From CAVYHJ01 sp963768165 [NCBI: uncultured bacterium] (GTDB lineage Bacteria > UBP4 > UBA4092), in assembly GCA_963768165.1 (NCBI GenBank), contig CAVYHJ010000001.1:186001-250000 (forward strand): a stretch of DNA of 64,000 bases, written 5' to 3'. Every line of letters starts with the position of its first letter. The first letter of the stretch is position 1. The notes beneath the pieces are model-generated. The model was given only the letters and a program-made list of their open reading frames with translations, had not been told where the DNA came from and searched no databases. Positions 8,564 through 16,908 of the stretch are shown in pieces. The position numbers were made by a program, and so were the translations under genes.

Positions 8564-9184
8564 CTAAAATTTTCTTAACACACCGGTGACTACTCCCAGA
8601 ATTTGAAAATCGGGAGATTGAGGGTCCACATAAATCGGTTCCATATCTTTATTCTCCGGTTGAAGGCGAACGCGGTCTTTTTCACGATAAAATGTTTTTA
8701 CCGTCGCCTCATCGCCAACCAACGCGACCACGATATCCCGTTTATTGGCTTGTGTTTGTTTTTTTACCAAAACGATATCCCCATCCAGAATATGCGCATC
8801 AATCATACTATCTCCTTTGACTTGCAAGGCAAACGCATCTTCTGACGTAACCCAATCCCGGTCAATAGTTACAGTCCCTTCAATATTTTCCACGGCTAAT
8901 AATGGCCTGCCTGCCGCCACCCGCCCTAGAATGGGAATTTCTTTGGATTCAAGAATCCGTCCTTTATTTTCCAAAAATTCCGTCAATTGAATACTGCGCG
9001 ACTTATTACTCGTGCGTTTAAGAAATCCTTTTTTCTGCAAGGCATATAAATGATCGAACATACTGGAAGATTTCATCCTGTATCTATCCGCGATTTCCCG
9101 AACGGTAGGCGGTAAGCCATATTTGCGGTAAAAGGTTTTAATAAATTCCAATATCTGCGTTTGACGCTTGGTGAGTTTTTTCAT
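8564..9184 (-). CDS. lexA: LexA repressor (SOS regulator, self-cleaving)
   Basis: The 206-residue protein has an N-terminal winged helix (QTQILEFIKTFYRKYGLPPTVREIA is the region, residues 8-32). The C-terminal domain is an S24 peptidase fold. The autocleavage site is Ala91-Gly92 in GRVAAGRP, the catalytic serine is Ser126 (GDSMID) and the catalytic lysine is Lys163 (EATVKTF). It represses SOS genes until RecA-ssDNA stimulates self-cleavage. The first gene of a probable lexA-dinB operon, it has a perfect-spaced promoter at 9220-9248 containing an inverted repeat that is a good candidate for autoregulation. The recognition helix (SSSMFDHLYALQKKG) differs from the E. coli and Bacillus versions, fitting a non-standard operator. 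Confidence 0.96.
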   Translation of the reverse strand: MKKLTKRQTQILEFIKTFYRKYGLPPTVREIADRYRMKSSSMFDHLYALQKKGFLKRTSNKSRSIQLTEFLENKGRILESKEIPILGRVAAGRPLLAVENIEGTVTIDRDWVTSEDAFALQVKGDSMIDAHILDGDIVLVKKQTQANKRDIVVALVGDEATVKTFYREKDRVRLQPENKDMEPIYVDPQSPDFQILGVVTGVLRKF

Positions 9185-9219
9185 ATTACAATCTCCTTTT
9201 TATATGATTAACCAACTTA

Positions 9220-9248
9220 ATTATACCGAATGGTAGTTAGGATGTCAA
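9220..9248 (-). promoter_or_regulatory. Consensus sigma70 promoter of lexA
   Basis: On the minus strand TTGACA (9248-9243), a 17-base spacer and TATAAT (9225-9220) match the bacterial consensus exactly, about 36 bases upstream of the lexA start. Confidence 0.85.
9224..9235. promoter_or_regulatory. Candidate LexA operator, TACC-N4-GGTA
   Basis: TACCGAATGGTA is a 4-4-4 inverted repeat that overlaps the -10 box and spacer of the lexA promoter, where LexA would block RNA polymerase. It resembles neither the CTG-N10-CAG nor the GAAC-N4-GTTC type. Assignment is inference from position and symmetry. Confidence 0.4.
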
Positions 9249-9295
9249 TTGCAAAAGTAAATACGGTCAAACAAATGATTCTTGATAAAAATGAC

Positions 9296-9324
9296 TTGAC
9301 AAGAATAGGGGTTTCTTTCAGAAT
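9296..9324 (+). promoter_or_regulatory. Likely promoter of the PerM-like permease gene
   Basis: TTGACA (9296-9301), a 17-base spacer and CAGAAT (9319-9324). It is about 50 bases upstream of the gene at 9372. Confidence 0.5.
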
Positions 9325-9371
9325 GAACAACTTGCGTTATTCCTTGATTGGAGACAGCAAAACAAAAACCT

Positions 9372-10427
9372 ATGTCCGATGATACCAACATTTCCGGTTC
9401 TGCAGCCGTCCAGAATATTTTTTATTTTCTGGGGATTGTCGGATTGTTTACGGTTTTTTGCTGGTTTGCCAAAACCATCATGATCACCTTTATCGTTTCC
9501 ATTCTATTAGTTTTCATTCTTAATCCTGCTGTGGACTGGCTGGAAAAACATCGTGTCCGGCGCTGGATGGCTATCCTTGTCGTACTGGGCGTTACCCTGG
9601 TATTGTTCACGAGTGTGTCTTATCTGGTCATTCTAAAAACCAGTGACTTTAGTACCAGTTTACCCCAATATAAACTTAAAATTTTAAAGCTCCGAACAGA
9701 TATCGAAAAAAGATTTAAACCTATAGAAAAATTCACCAGTGATATTTTCCCGGAAACTTCGCCGGATAAAAATGTTCGGGAAGTGGAAATTCAAGAACCC
9801 TCTCACTGGCAGGATGTCCTCTCCTATATTTTAGACCTTTTGACCCATGCGTCTCTTATTCCTTTTATCGTTTTTTTTATTTTATTGGATCGCGCCACTC
9901 TCCGGGAAAAATTGGCCAATGTTTTTGGAGAGAAGAATCGCGCATCCTTCGTCAAAGCCATCGAAAAAATGCAATCTCAAATGATGGGATTTATTGCGGG
10001 TAACTTTCTTTCCGTCCTGCTTCTTTGGTTCGCGACCTATCTGGGTTTTCTTTTGGTCGGAATGGATTACCCGACACTCAATTCCGGGTTTTTCGCGGCT
10101 TGCAATGTCATACCGGTCATCGGTCCGGTTATCGGATTAGTCCCCCCTTTATTGACGATGCTGTTGTCATCCGATTCTTGGACACGGTTGGCCTGGGTCG
10201 CCGGATTTGGCATGATGATGCATCTGGTTTTTGCTAATGTATTAACTCCTAAATTAGTTGGAAAACGGGTTAAACTCAATCCCGTTGCCATCATTATTGC
10301 CATGATGTATTGGTATTGGGTCTGGGGGATTACCGGGCTTATTTTAGCAATCCCTATGGTCGCTTTTCTTAAAACTATCTGCGATTTCGTCGAACCCTGG
10401 AAACCTATTGGAAAATTGCTGGAATGA
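9372..10427 (+). CDS. AI-2E/PerM family transporter (formerly UPF0118)
   Basis: The 351-residue inner-membrane protein has hydrophobic pairs near residues 15-60, a helix at about 62-82, a hydrophilic middle section (about 85-150) and a C-terminal membrane half. The C-terminal half contains the family landmark VIPVIGPVIGLVPPLL and the final GITGLILAIPMVAFLKT. Members have been linked to export of autoinducer-2 or to Na+/H+ antiport, and the role here is not determinable. I prefer ATG 9372; a TTG at 9348 in the same frame would add eight residues. The ribosome site is poor for either. It is divergent from lexA. Confidence 0.85.
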   Translation: MSDDTNISGSAAVQNIFYFLGIVGLFTVFCWFAKTIMITFIVSILLVFILNPAVDWLEKHRVRRWMAILVVLGVTLVLFTSVSYLVILKTSDFSTSLPQYKLKILKLRTDIEKRFKPIEKFTSDIFPETSPDKNVREVEIQEPSHWQDVLSYILDLLTHASLIPFIVFFILLDRATLREKLANVFGEKNRASFVKAIEKMQSQMMGFIAGNFLSVLLLWFATYLGFLLVGMDYPTLNSGFFAACNVIPVIGPVIGLVPPLLTMLLSSDSWTRLAWVAGFGMMMHLVFANVLTPKLVGKRVKLNPVAIIIAMMYWYWVWGITGLILAIPMVAFLKTICDFVEPWKPIGKLLE

Positions 10428-10531
10428 CGAATACCCGCCTTCATATTTTCATTAAGAATTCGCAAGGTCTTCCCAACTCTCCAATATTATTGTGCAAATG
10501 CACAACAATTTTTATCCTATTGATTTTATTG

Positions 10532-10569
10532 CATATAAAACTTTCTACGTTCGTAAAAAGTTTTATATG
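10532..10569. repeat. Perfect 13-bp inverted repeat after the permease gene
   Basis: CATATAAAACTTT (10532-10544) pairs with AAAGTTTTATATG (10557-10569). The 12-base loop itself contains TACG-TT-CGTA. It lies in the convergent gap between the PerM-like and OsmC genes and may act as a processing or terminator-like hairpin, though no T-run follows it. Confidence 0.6.
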
Positions 10570-10589
10570 AATTCATAGAAAAAGAGAGC

Positions 10590-10622
10590 AAAAAAATGAG
10601 AGGGCGGCTGGAGTAGCCGCCC
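10590..10622 (-). terminator. Rho-independent terminator of the OsmC gene
   Basis: GGGCGGCT and AGCCGCCC (10602-10609 with 10615-10622) form an 8-bp GC-rich stem. On the minus strand it is followed, after a short gap, by a T-run (plus-strand A-run at 10590-10596). Confidence 0.85.
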
Positions 10623-10636
10623 GAAGTAGTAAACAA

Positions 10637-11065
10637 TTATTTAACTAATTTGGCGTTAAGTTTGATATTGACTCCGGCAAGAGCTTTAGATACCGGACAA
10701 CCTTTTTTAGCCCCTTCCGCCTGTTCCTGAAAAGTTTTTTCGTCAATTCCCGGGATTTTGGCTTCGGTATCCAGTTCAATCGTGGTGATACCGAACCCTC
10801 CTTCAACTTTTTCCAAAGTGACTTTCGCCTTGGTTTGAACGTATTCCGGTGTGAATCCCGCGCGTCCGAGTCCGGCGGAAAACGCCATCGAGAAACAACC
10901 CGCATGGGCCGCTCCAATCAATTCTTCGGGATTGGTTCCTTTCCCGTTTTCAAACCGGGACGCGAAGGTATATGACCCTTCAAACGCTCCCGTACCGAGT
11001 TTCATTTTTCCCGACCCTTCTTTGAGAGTCCCGTTCCATCGTGCTTCTGCATTGGCAGTTGGCAT
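10637..11065 (-). CDS. osmC: OsmC-type organic hydroperoxide reductase
   Basis: The 142-residue protein is full length for the OsmC subfamily. The redox-active cysteines are Cys57 in GAAHAGCFSMAFS and Cys123 in KKGCPVSKAL, with the usual spacing. It reduces organic and inorganic hydroperoxides with dithiol donors in the cytoplasm. A strong AAAGGAGG ribosome site precedes the start and a clear terminator follows the stop, so it is monocistronic. Together with the PerR-like regulator at 27455 it points to oxidative-stress defence in an oxygen-sensitive organism. Confidence 0.93.
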   Translation of the reverse strand: MPTANAEARWNGTLKEGSGKMKLGTGAFEGSYTFASRFENGKGTNPEELIGAAHAGCFSMAFSAGLGRAGFTPEYVQTKAKVTLEKVEGGFGITTIELDTEAKIPGIDEKTFQEQAEGAKKGCPVSKALAGVNIKLNAKLVK

Positions 11066-11224
11066 AGTTATGCCTCCTTTATAGTATTTGTGTAAAGAGA
11101 TTACGACCTCTTGAAGTAACTTATTTATCCTACCACGTCATCGACGCTGTAGGCTATAGGGGCACAATATGATAAAGTAACTACCATGAAAAAAAATCAA
11201 ATTCAAGAATAAGGAAGATAAAAA

Positions 11225-13219
11225 ATGAAATTTGCCAAAATACTTTTTTCTGCATCGTTTTTTTTGTTAACTATTCCAAGTTTTTCGAAAACCAATCAAC
11301 ACGCTCTGAAATTACCCGCTATTTTCAGTGATAATATGGTTTTGCAGAGAGATATAAAAATTCCTGTCTGGGGATGGGCCAATCCGGATGAGAAAATCAC
11401 CGTCCGTTTGGGTAAACAAATCGTCGTTACTCATGCGGACCAAGACGGGAAATGGATGGTGAGACTCAATCCAATGGAAGCGGGCGGGCCATTCACACTA
11501 ACCATTGGCGGAAATCAAAACAAGATTGATTTCCAAAATGTGTTGGTCGGTGAAGTCTGGCTTTGTTCCGGCCAATCAAACATGGAAATGCCGGTCGCGG
11601 GAAATTGGGCGCATGTCAATAATTATCAACAGGAAACCATGGCAGCGAATTATCCCAATATCCGGTTAATCACAATTCCGCATGCCATTCGTTCCACCCC
11701 TCAAGACGATGTATCTACCAACGGGTGGGTGCCTTGTACTCCCGACAATATCGTCAACTTTTCCGCAGCAGCGTATTTCTTCGGACGTAATTTGTATCAA
11801 AAGTTAAACGTACCGATTGGGTTAATTCATAGTTCCTATGGGGGAACAGTGGCGGAAGCCTGGACCAGCAAAGAAGCACTAATGACATTACCGGATTTTC
11901 AGACAAGATTTTTATCCGAGAATACTGTCGAACAATCTAAAAAACAGTATGACGAGCAAACTGCCCAATGGTATCAATCCATCTATGACAAGGATACGGG
12001 ATATTTTCATGAAGGACACCATTGGTCTGACCCGTCCGTTGACATATCCAATTGGAAAACCATGCAATTACCGGTTGCCTGGCAAACGGCCGGGTTGCCG
12101 GATTTGCATGGTGTGATCTGGTTTCATAAGGACATTGATTTACCCGATTCCTGGTCAGGCAGGGATTTGACCTTACATTTGGGACCGGTGGACGATATGG
12201 ACATCACCTGGTTTAACGGAGTTCAAGTTGGGAGTATTTTTCAATGGGATGCTCCCAGACATTATAAAGTTCCGGGGACATTGGTGAAATCGGGAAAAAA
12301 TACGATTGTCGTTCGAGTATTGGATACGGGAGGTATGGGCGGAATTGACGGAGAACCGGTGCAAATGAAATTGGAACCGGCAGATTCAACTGACCGTTCT
12401 TCGGTTTCGCTGGCGGGGGATTGGAAATATGAGATTGGCATGAACCTAAATATTATGCCCCCGTTACCGGTTGATCCGAGCAGCCCTAATGAAGTGTGTC
12501 GTCTTTATAATGGAATGATCCATCCGTTGATTCCGTTTGCAATGCGCGGAGTAATCTGGTATCAAGGAGAATCAAACGGGGATAGAGGATACCAATATCG
12601 AAAACTGTTTCCCACCATGATTACGGATTGGCGAAATCGGTGGGGACAAGGCGATTTTCCATTTCTCTTTGTTCAATTGGCAAATTGGCAGGATGTCAAA
12701 CCCGAACCGGGCGATGATAATTGGGCGGAGTTGCGGGAGGCACAATTTATGACCTTGTCTCTGCCCAATACAGGAATGGCGGTAGCAATCGATATCGGAG
12801 AAGCCGATAATATCCATCCAAAAAATAAACAGGAAGTAGGGAACCGATTGGCATTAGCGGCACGGGCGATTGCGTATGGAGAAAAAATCGAATATTCTGG
12901 GCCTCTTTATCAATCCATGCAAATAGAGAGTAACAAAATCCGCATTCATTTCAGCCATACAAACAGTGTATTGGTTACTAAAAACGGTGCGGAACCGACA
13001 GGATTCGCTATCGCAGGACAGGATAAAAAATTCGTTTGGGCGAATGCAAAAATTGAAGGCGATACCATGACTATCTGGAGTGATAAAATTCCTAATCCGG
13101 TCGCTGTTCGTTACGGCTGGGCCATTAATCCAGTGTGCAATTTGTATAATAAAGTCGGATTGCCGGCATCGCCGTTTAGAACAGATTCCTGGCCGGGGAT
13201 AACGGAAAAGAATAAATAA
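11225..13219 (+). CDS. Secreted sialate O-acetylesterase-like carbohydrate esterase
   Basis: The 664-residue protein has a cleavable signal (residues about 1-21). The SGNH/SASA esterase fold shows the nucleophile block LCSGQSNMEMP (Ser118), the later block GVIWYQGESNG and the D-x-x-H block DNIHPKNK (about 527-530). Between the catalytic blocks, about residues 270-390, is a beta-jelly-roll resembling the sugar-binding domain of GH2 enzymes (LHLGPVDDMDITWFNG). The enzyme removes acetyl groups from sialic acid or from plant polysaccharide sugars outside the cytoplasm. A good AAGGAAG ribosome site precedes the start. The downstream membrane acyltransferase gene begins 39 bases after the stop, so the two are probably co-transcribed. 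Confidence 0.9.
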   Translation: MKFAKILFSASFFLLTIPSFSKTNQHALKLPAIFSDNMVLQRDIKIPVWGWANPDEKITVRLGKQIVVTHADQDGKWMVRLNPMEAGGPFTLTIGGNQNKIDFQNVLVGEVWLCSGQSNMEMPVAGNWAHVNNYQQETMAANYPNIRLITIPHAIRSTPQDDVSTNGWVPCTPDNIVNFSAAAYFFGRNLYQKLNVPIGLIHSSYGGTVAEAWTSKEALMTLPDFQTRFLSENTVEQSKKQYDEQTAQWYQSIYDKDTGYFHEGHHWSDPSVDISNWKTMQLPVAWQTAGLPDLHGVIWFHKDIDLPDSWSGRDLTLHLGPVDDMDITWFNGVQVGSIFQWDAPRHYKVPGTLVKSGKNTIVVRVLDTGGMGGIDGEPVQMKLEPADSTDRSSVSLAGDWKYEIGMNLNIMPPLPVDPSSPNEVCRLYNGMIHPLIPFAMRGVIWYQGESNGDRGYQYRKLFPTMITDWRNRWGQGDFPFLFVQLANWQDVKPEPGDDNWAELREAQFMTLSLPNTGMAVAIDIGEADNIHPKNKQEVGNRLALAARAIAYGEKIEYSGPLYQSMQIESNKIRIHFSHTNSVLVTKNGAEPTGFAIAGQDKKFVWANAKIEGDTMTIWSDKIPNPVAVRYGWAINPVCNLYNKVGLPASPFRTDSWPGITEKNK

Positions 13220-13258
13220 TATCACTTCATCTTTACCTTTCCATGCCAAGGGAAGAGT

Positions 13259-14689
13259 ATGAGTGAACCGCAAACCATCAAAAAACGCATAGAGTCCATA
13301 GACACGTTTCGTGGGGTTACCATCTTCGCCATGATTTTTGTCATCATGACCGCGGGATACCACAACCTCCCGTTAACTTTCCCACAATTCGGCAGCGCGC
13401 CGGTCACTACTTTTAAACATGCCGGGGATGACGGAGACCCCGATGAATGGGCGTTTTGGGAAGGCAAAAATCCTTCTACGATTTATCGTCAGGCGAAAAT
13501 TCTGGACGAAGGAATGTACTTGCATGGGGAAAAAAGTAATCTATATAATGTTGCACTATTGGATGAAAAAGGTAACATGGAACTAATTTTAGATGGGGTA
13601 AAAGTCTGGACATGCAAACCTTTACACAAAGGGGAAGATATTATCGCTGTTTCACAATCAAAGATTAATGATCCTTATAAAACTGATTTAATATTAAATG
13701 AAAGGACAGGACCACCCAGACAAACAATAGCTGGAGCACTTCCATCTGCTGGAAGAATTCCAGAGATTACTGACAATGGCGATTATAAATTCCAACAACA
13801 GGGAATCGGCTGCACCTTCACCGATTGGGTAGCACCCTTTTTTGTCTTCATTGTGGGTCTTTGTCTCCCCTTAAGCCGCCAACGTCGGGGAAGCGACTGG
13901 TGGAAACATGTTGGCTACCGTACTTTGGGATTAATTATTGCGGGTGTTATTTACATTTCATTAATTTATAAACTCTCTTATTATTGGGGAATTCTACAAG
14001 CCATCGGCATTGCCTATTTCATGGGTGCCGTGTTCATGCTGTTACCCTCTTGGAAACGCTGGATAGCGGTCATTCTCATCGCCGCATTTCACAGTTGGGC
14101 AACCTGGCATATTTCCTGGTGGGTGGAAATCGGCGATAAAACCAAACCCTTTTGGACTATCCTAACTCCCGAAGGAGATAAACTCAAACCTTTGATTGTC
14201 CATTGTACGCCGTGGGCTTCCATTTCTTACGGTATCTGCACCATCATCGGGACAATATTGGGCGAGACCATAGCGACACGCGATACCACCAAAATCATCC
14301 GCCAATCGTTATTGATAGGAATAGTTTTTACATTCATAGGGTATCTACTTCATGTTTATCAACTCCCCATGAATAAAGATTATGTGTCCTCGTCCTATAC
14401 TCTATTCACTTCCGGACTCGCTGCATTTTGCTTCCTCATTTTCTATTTGATTATTGATGTCGCGGGTATTAAATGGTGGACTGGATTATTCAATGTGTTT
14501 GGCGTCAATGCCCTCCTCGCCTATTTCATGCAACCCATCGTCCGGATATTTATGCAAGCGTTGGGTCTTTATCAAGGCTTGGGAAATCAAGTGGGATGGT
14601 CTGGGATGCTCGCTGGTCTTGAATGGACTATGATTCTCTGGTGCTGTGTTTGGATTTGCAATAAAAAAAACGTTTATTGGAAATTGTAA
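13259..14689 (+). CDS. NagX/HGSNAT-like membrane acyltransferase with a large insertion
   Basis: The 476-residue polytopic protein opens with RIESIDTFRGVTIFAMIFV and later has FTDWVAPFFVFIVGLCLPLS. These are the two signature helices of the heparan-alpha-glucosaminide N-acetyltransferase-like (DUF5009/NagX) family. In most relatives these blocks are separated by a short loop. Here about 145 residues (roughly 44-188) intervene, with beta-rich, hydrophilic character, so a domain appears to be inserted on the outer face. About nine further helices follow. Relatives acetylate amino sugars or act in amino-sugar uptake. Pairing with an O-acetylesterase suggests handling of acetylated sugars, which is inference. 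Confidence 0.8.
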   Translation: MSEPQTIKKRIESIDTFRGVTIFAMIFVIMTAGYHNLPLTFPQFGSAPVTTFKHAGDDGDPDEWAFWEGKNPSTIYRQAKILDEGMYLHGEKSNLYNVALLDEKGNMELILDGVKVWTCKPLHKGEDIIAVSQSKINDPYKTDLILNERTGPPRQTIAGALPSAGRIPEITDNGDYKFQQQGIGCTFTDWVAPFFVFIVGLCLPLSRQRRGSDWWKHVGYRTLGLIIAGVIYISLIYKLSYYWGILQAIGIAYFMGAVFMLLPSWKRWIAVILIAAFHSWATWHISWWVEIGDKTKPFWTILTPEGDKLKPLIVHCTPWASISYGICTIIGTILGETIATRDTTKIIRQSLLIGIVFTFIGYLLHVYQLPMNKDYVSSSYTLFTSGLAAFCFLIFYLIIDVAGIKWWTGLFNVFGVNALLAYFMQPIVRIFMQALGLYQGLGNQVGWSGMLAGLEWTMILWCCVWICNKKNVYWKL

Positions 14690-14863
14690 CATCGCTAAAA
14701 TCAATCACCTGTGATCAGTGTCGTCCTGTGCGACTCTGATACCTAAAAAAACAGTCTCTTCCTCACATATTCGCTCTTTTAAGCGGAATTAAGATTTTCA
14801 ATTCCGCTCTAACAACAGTTTAAGAGTGGGATTGGAAGGGGCTAAAATAATTCTTTGACATTT

Positions 14864-16066
14864 GAGACCTCTGAAAAAGTATTGTTTTTGTTTTACAAGA
14901 GTGATAAATAAAAAAAGAGAAGGTTGAGGAGGAGGAAAGAAGCGGTTGGGAGAGTCCAACGACCTTTGGAGGAGTCTCCAAAGAGGAGAATACACTGGTA
15001 TTCTTGTCCTTTTCGGATTAAGGAGACACAACTCCCCTGCGTTTGACCATCCGGACCAGATTCTCGGCCATGACCGCCATCTCCAAGAATTGTTTCACTC
15101 GTTGTAATCCGCTGACCGTCATCTTGCGTACCCCGCGCCAGAGTTTGAGACACCCGAAATACGATTCAATCAGATACCTTTTCTTCTTTTTCCAGCGCTC
15201 ATTATGTCGTACATCTTCAGGTTTCTGGACTCGGGCATGGCGCTGATTCCGTAAAATCCCATCCACGATCCCATGGCGTCCCAACCACTCCCGATTCCGT
15301 TTCGCATCAAATCCCCGGTCCGCCAGCACGATCCCTTCCTCTCCGGTCAATACTTGCGGCAGTAAAAATACATCATGAATATTCGCAGGCACGACTAACG
15401 GTCGTCCCCCCAACGTCGTCTTGGGATCATAGCGTAAACACACATTATATCCATGCACGATCTTCAAGGGTCCTCGTTTCCCGGTTCCTGCTTCCGGTTC
15501 TAAGGGTTTCCCTTCTGGATCTGTGGCCTCTTTCTTATGATGACTTTCCACGAGGGTCGCATCCACAATCACCACACTCCCTTTCTTTAAGGACACCTTC
15601 TGCCGTCCTAACTGTTCTTCAAACCAGCCCCACAACTCGTTCTCCACTCCCGCCTGGCGAATTCTCTCCCGAAACTTCACCAGCGTCGTATCATCCGGCA
15701 CTTCCTCCCCAAAAGCAATCCCCACAAACTCCCGAAAGGACAACCGATCCGTAACCTCTTCAACTACCCGCACATCTGACAGATTATAAATCCTTTCCAA
15801 CAACCATATCCGAAATAATACCTCCGGCGCATACCCCGGACGTCCCTGATCCTTCGAATACATTCCTTCCAACCGTTGATGCAGTCCCTTCCAATCCAGC
15901 ATCCCTTTCAGTTTCTCCAAAAACTTCCCGGTCTTCGTATCCAACTCCATCCATCCTTGCAGTAAGTGTCCTTGTCCTTTTTCTTCCCCGATCATGTGTC
16001 TCTCCTTTTAGGTTTTCCTTCCCATACTCTCAATCCCAACAAAAGGTAGACTTTTTCAGAGGTCTC
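14864..16066 (-). mobile_element. IS5-family insertion sequence, 1203 bp
   Basis: Ends are perfect 17-bp inverted repeats GAGACCTCTGAAAAAGT (14864-14880 and the reverse complement at 16050-16066). It is flanked by the direct repeat ATTT (14860-14863 and 16067-16070), the likely target duplication. It encodes one transposase. Outside the target repeat, AATAATTCTTTGAC (14846-14859) and GTCAAAGAATTATT (16071-16084) are exact reverse complements. The element therefore sits in the loop of a pre-existing palindrome between two convergent genes. Confidence 0.9.
15018..15995 (-). CDS. IS5-family DDE transposase
   Basis: The 325-residue protein has an N-terminal DUF772-type region (GRPGYAPEVLFRIWLLERIYNLSD) and a DDE catalytic core. 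The core shows the first aspartate in VVIVDATLVES, the second in IVLADRGFDAKRNREW and the glutamate in KKRYLIESYFGCLKLWRG. It cuts and joins the element's inverted repeats. The AAAGGAGAG ribosome site lies 5-6 bases before the ATG. The frame is intact, so the element may be active. Confidence 0.95.
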   Translation of the reverse strand: MIGEEKGQGHLLQGWMELDTKTGKFLEKLKGMLDWKGLHQRLEGMYSKDQGRPGYAPEVLFRIWLLERIYNLSDVRVVEEVTDRLSFREFVGIAFGEEVPDDTTLVKFRERIRQAGVENELWGWFEEQLGRQKVSLKKGSVVIVDATLVESHHKKEATDPEGKPLEPEAGTGKRGPLKIVHGYNVCLRYDPKTTLGGRPLVVPANIHDVFLLPQVLTGEEGIVLADRGFDAKRNREWLGRHGIVDGILRNQRHARVQKPEDVRHNERWKKKKRYLIESYFGCLKLWRGVRKMTVSGLQRVKQFLEMAVMAENLVRMVKRRGVVSP

Positions 16067-16215
16067 ATTTGTCAAAGAATTATTGGGTGATTGAATTAGT
16101 TATAGTTATATAAACCTAGCTATTTTTTCGACACGTGTTGAAACGTAGAAATGCCTAAGAAATCATGGAAATGATGTGCAACGGAAAGTTCTCTTTAAAA
16201 AATTTGAGTCACAAT

Positions 16216-16812
16216 TTACAACCATGTAATATTCAGTCCTGTGGCTTTCTTAATTTCTTTCAATTGTTCAGGTATACAATATCCAAAGATGATTTCTTGA
16301 GTCCCGAATGTTAAAACAGTAAATCTGCCTTTGGTTTGCAATTTATCGGTCAAATCTTTGACTTTATCAAATAACTTCGGGTCAACCCAATCGTCATTGA
16401 GTTCCAAATCCCATTTGTACGAAACTCCTCGTAGAGTAAAGGACACCCAACATTCTTCTTTTTCAAAATCTATTAAATCCTCCAAATTTTCAAAAGCTAA
16501 TTCGTTATTCGATATTCGGCTAAGATTTTGAAGAATATCTACGTAACAACCATTATCTTGTATCGCTTCGGTATCAAAATACCAGATTTGATTAGTCAGG
16601 GGTGTCCAAGGTTCCCGTTCAAGCGTTTGCCCTAATATGGTATACATCAATTCAAATGGGTCTACTTCAAACGCTACTTTTCCTTCTGAGCAACGGTCAA
16701 TATCAGAAATCTCTACTCCATTATTTAATGTAAATCCCAGCCCTTTGAAAATCTCCAATTGCTGTTCAAAAGAAACTTTATCTTGCTTTTTCTTAAAATA
16801 ATCCCTAAACAT
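16216..16812 (-). CDS. Hypothetical protein, 198 aa, acidic, cytosolic
   Basis: I do not recognise this family. The 198-residue protein has no signal peptide or membrane segment. It is rich in W, F and D/E (EREPWTPLTNQIWYFDTEAI, FEKEECWVSFTLRGVSYKW) and contains a compact alpha/beta-like pattern similar in flavour to small immunity or SMI1-like proteins. That comparison is impression only. It lies beside an IS element, is more AT-rich than the housekeeping genes around it, and converges with the membrane acyltransferase gene. It may be accessory DNA. Confidence 0.6.
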   Translation of the reverse strand: MFRDYFKKKQDKVSFEQQLEIFKGLGFTLNNGVEISDIDRCSEGKVAFEVDPFELMYTILGQTLEREPWTPLTNQIWYFDTEAIQDNGCYVDILQNLSRISNNELAFENLEDLIDFEKEECWVSFTLRGVSYKWDLELNDDWVDPKLFDKVKDLTDKLQTKGRFTVLTFGTQEIIFGYCIPEQLKEIKKATGLNITWL

Positions 16813-16908
16813 ATTAGAACAATAATACTAAAGAATCATGAATAAGTATAATCCATTCAACCAAATTGGCTAGTAATAAATCTGCGAATTCGATAGACTA
16901 AATAGGTC

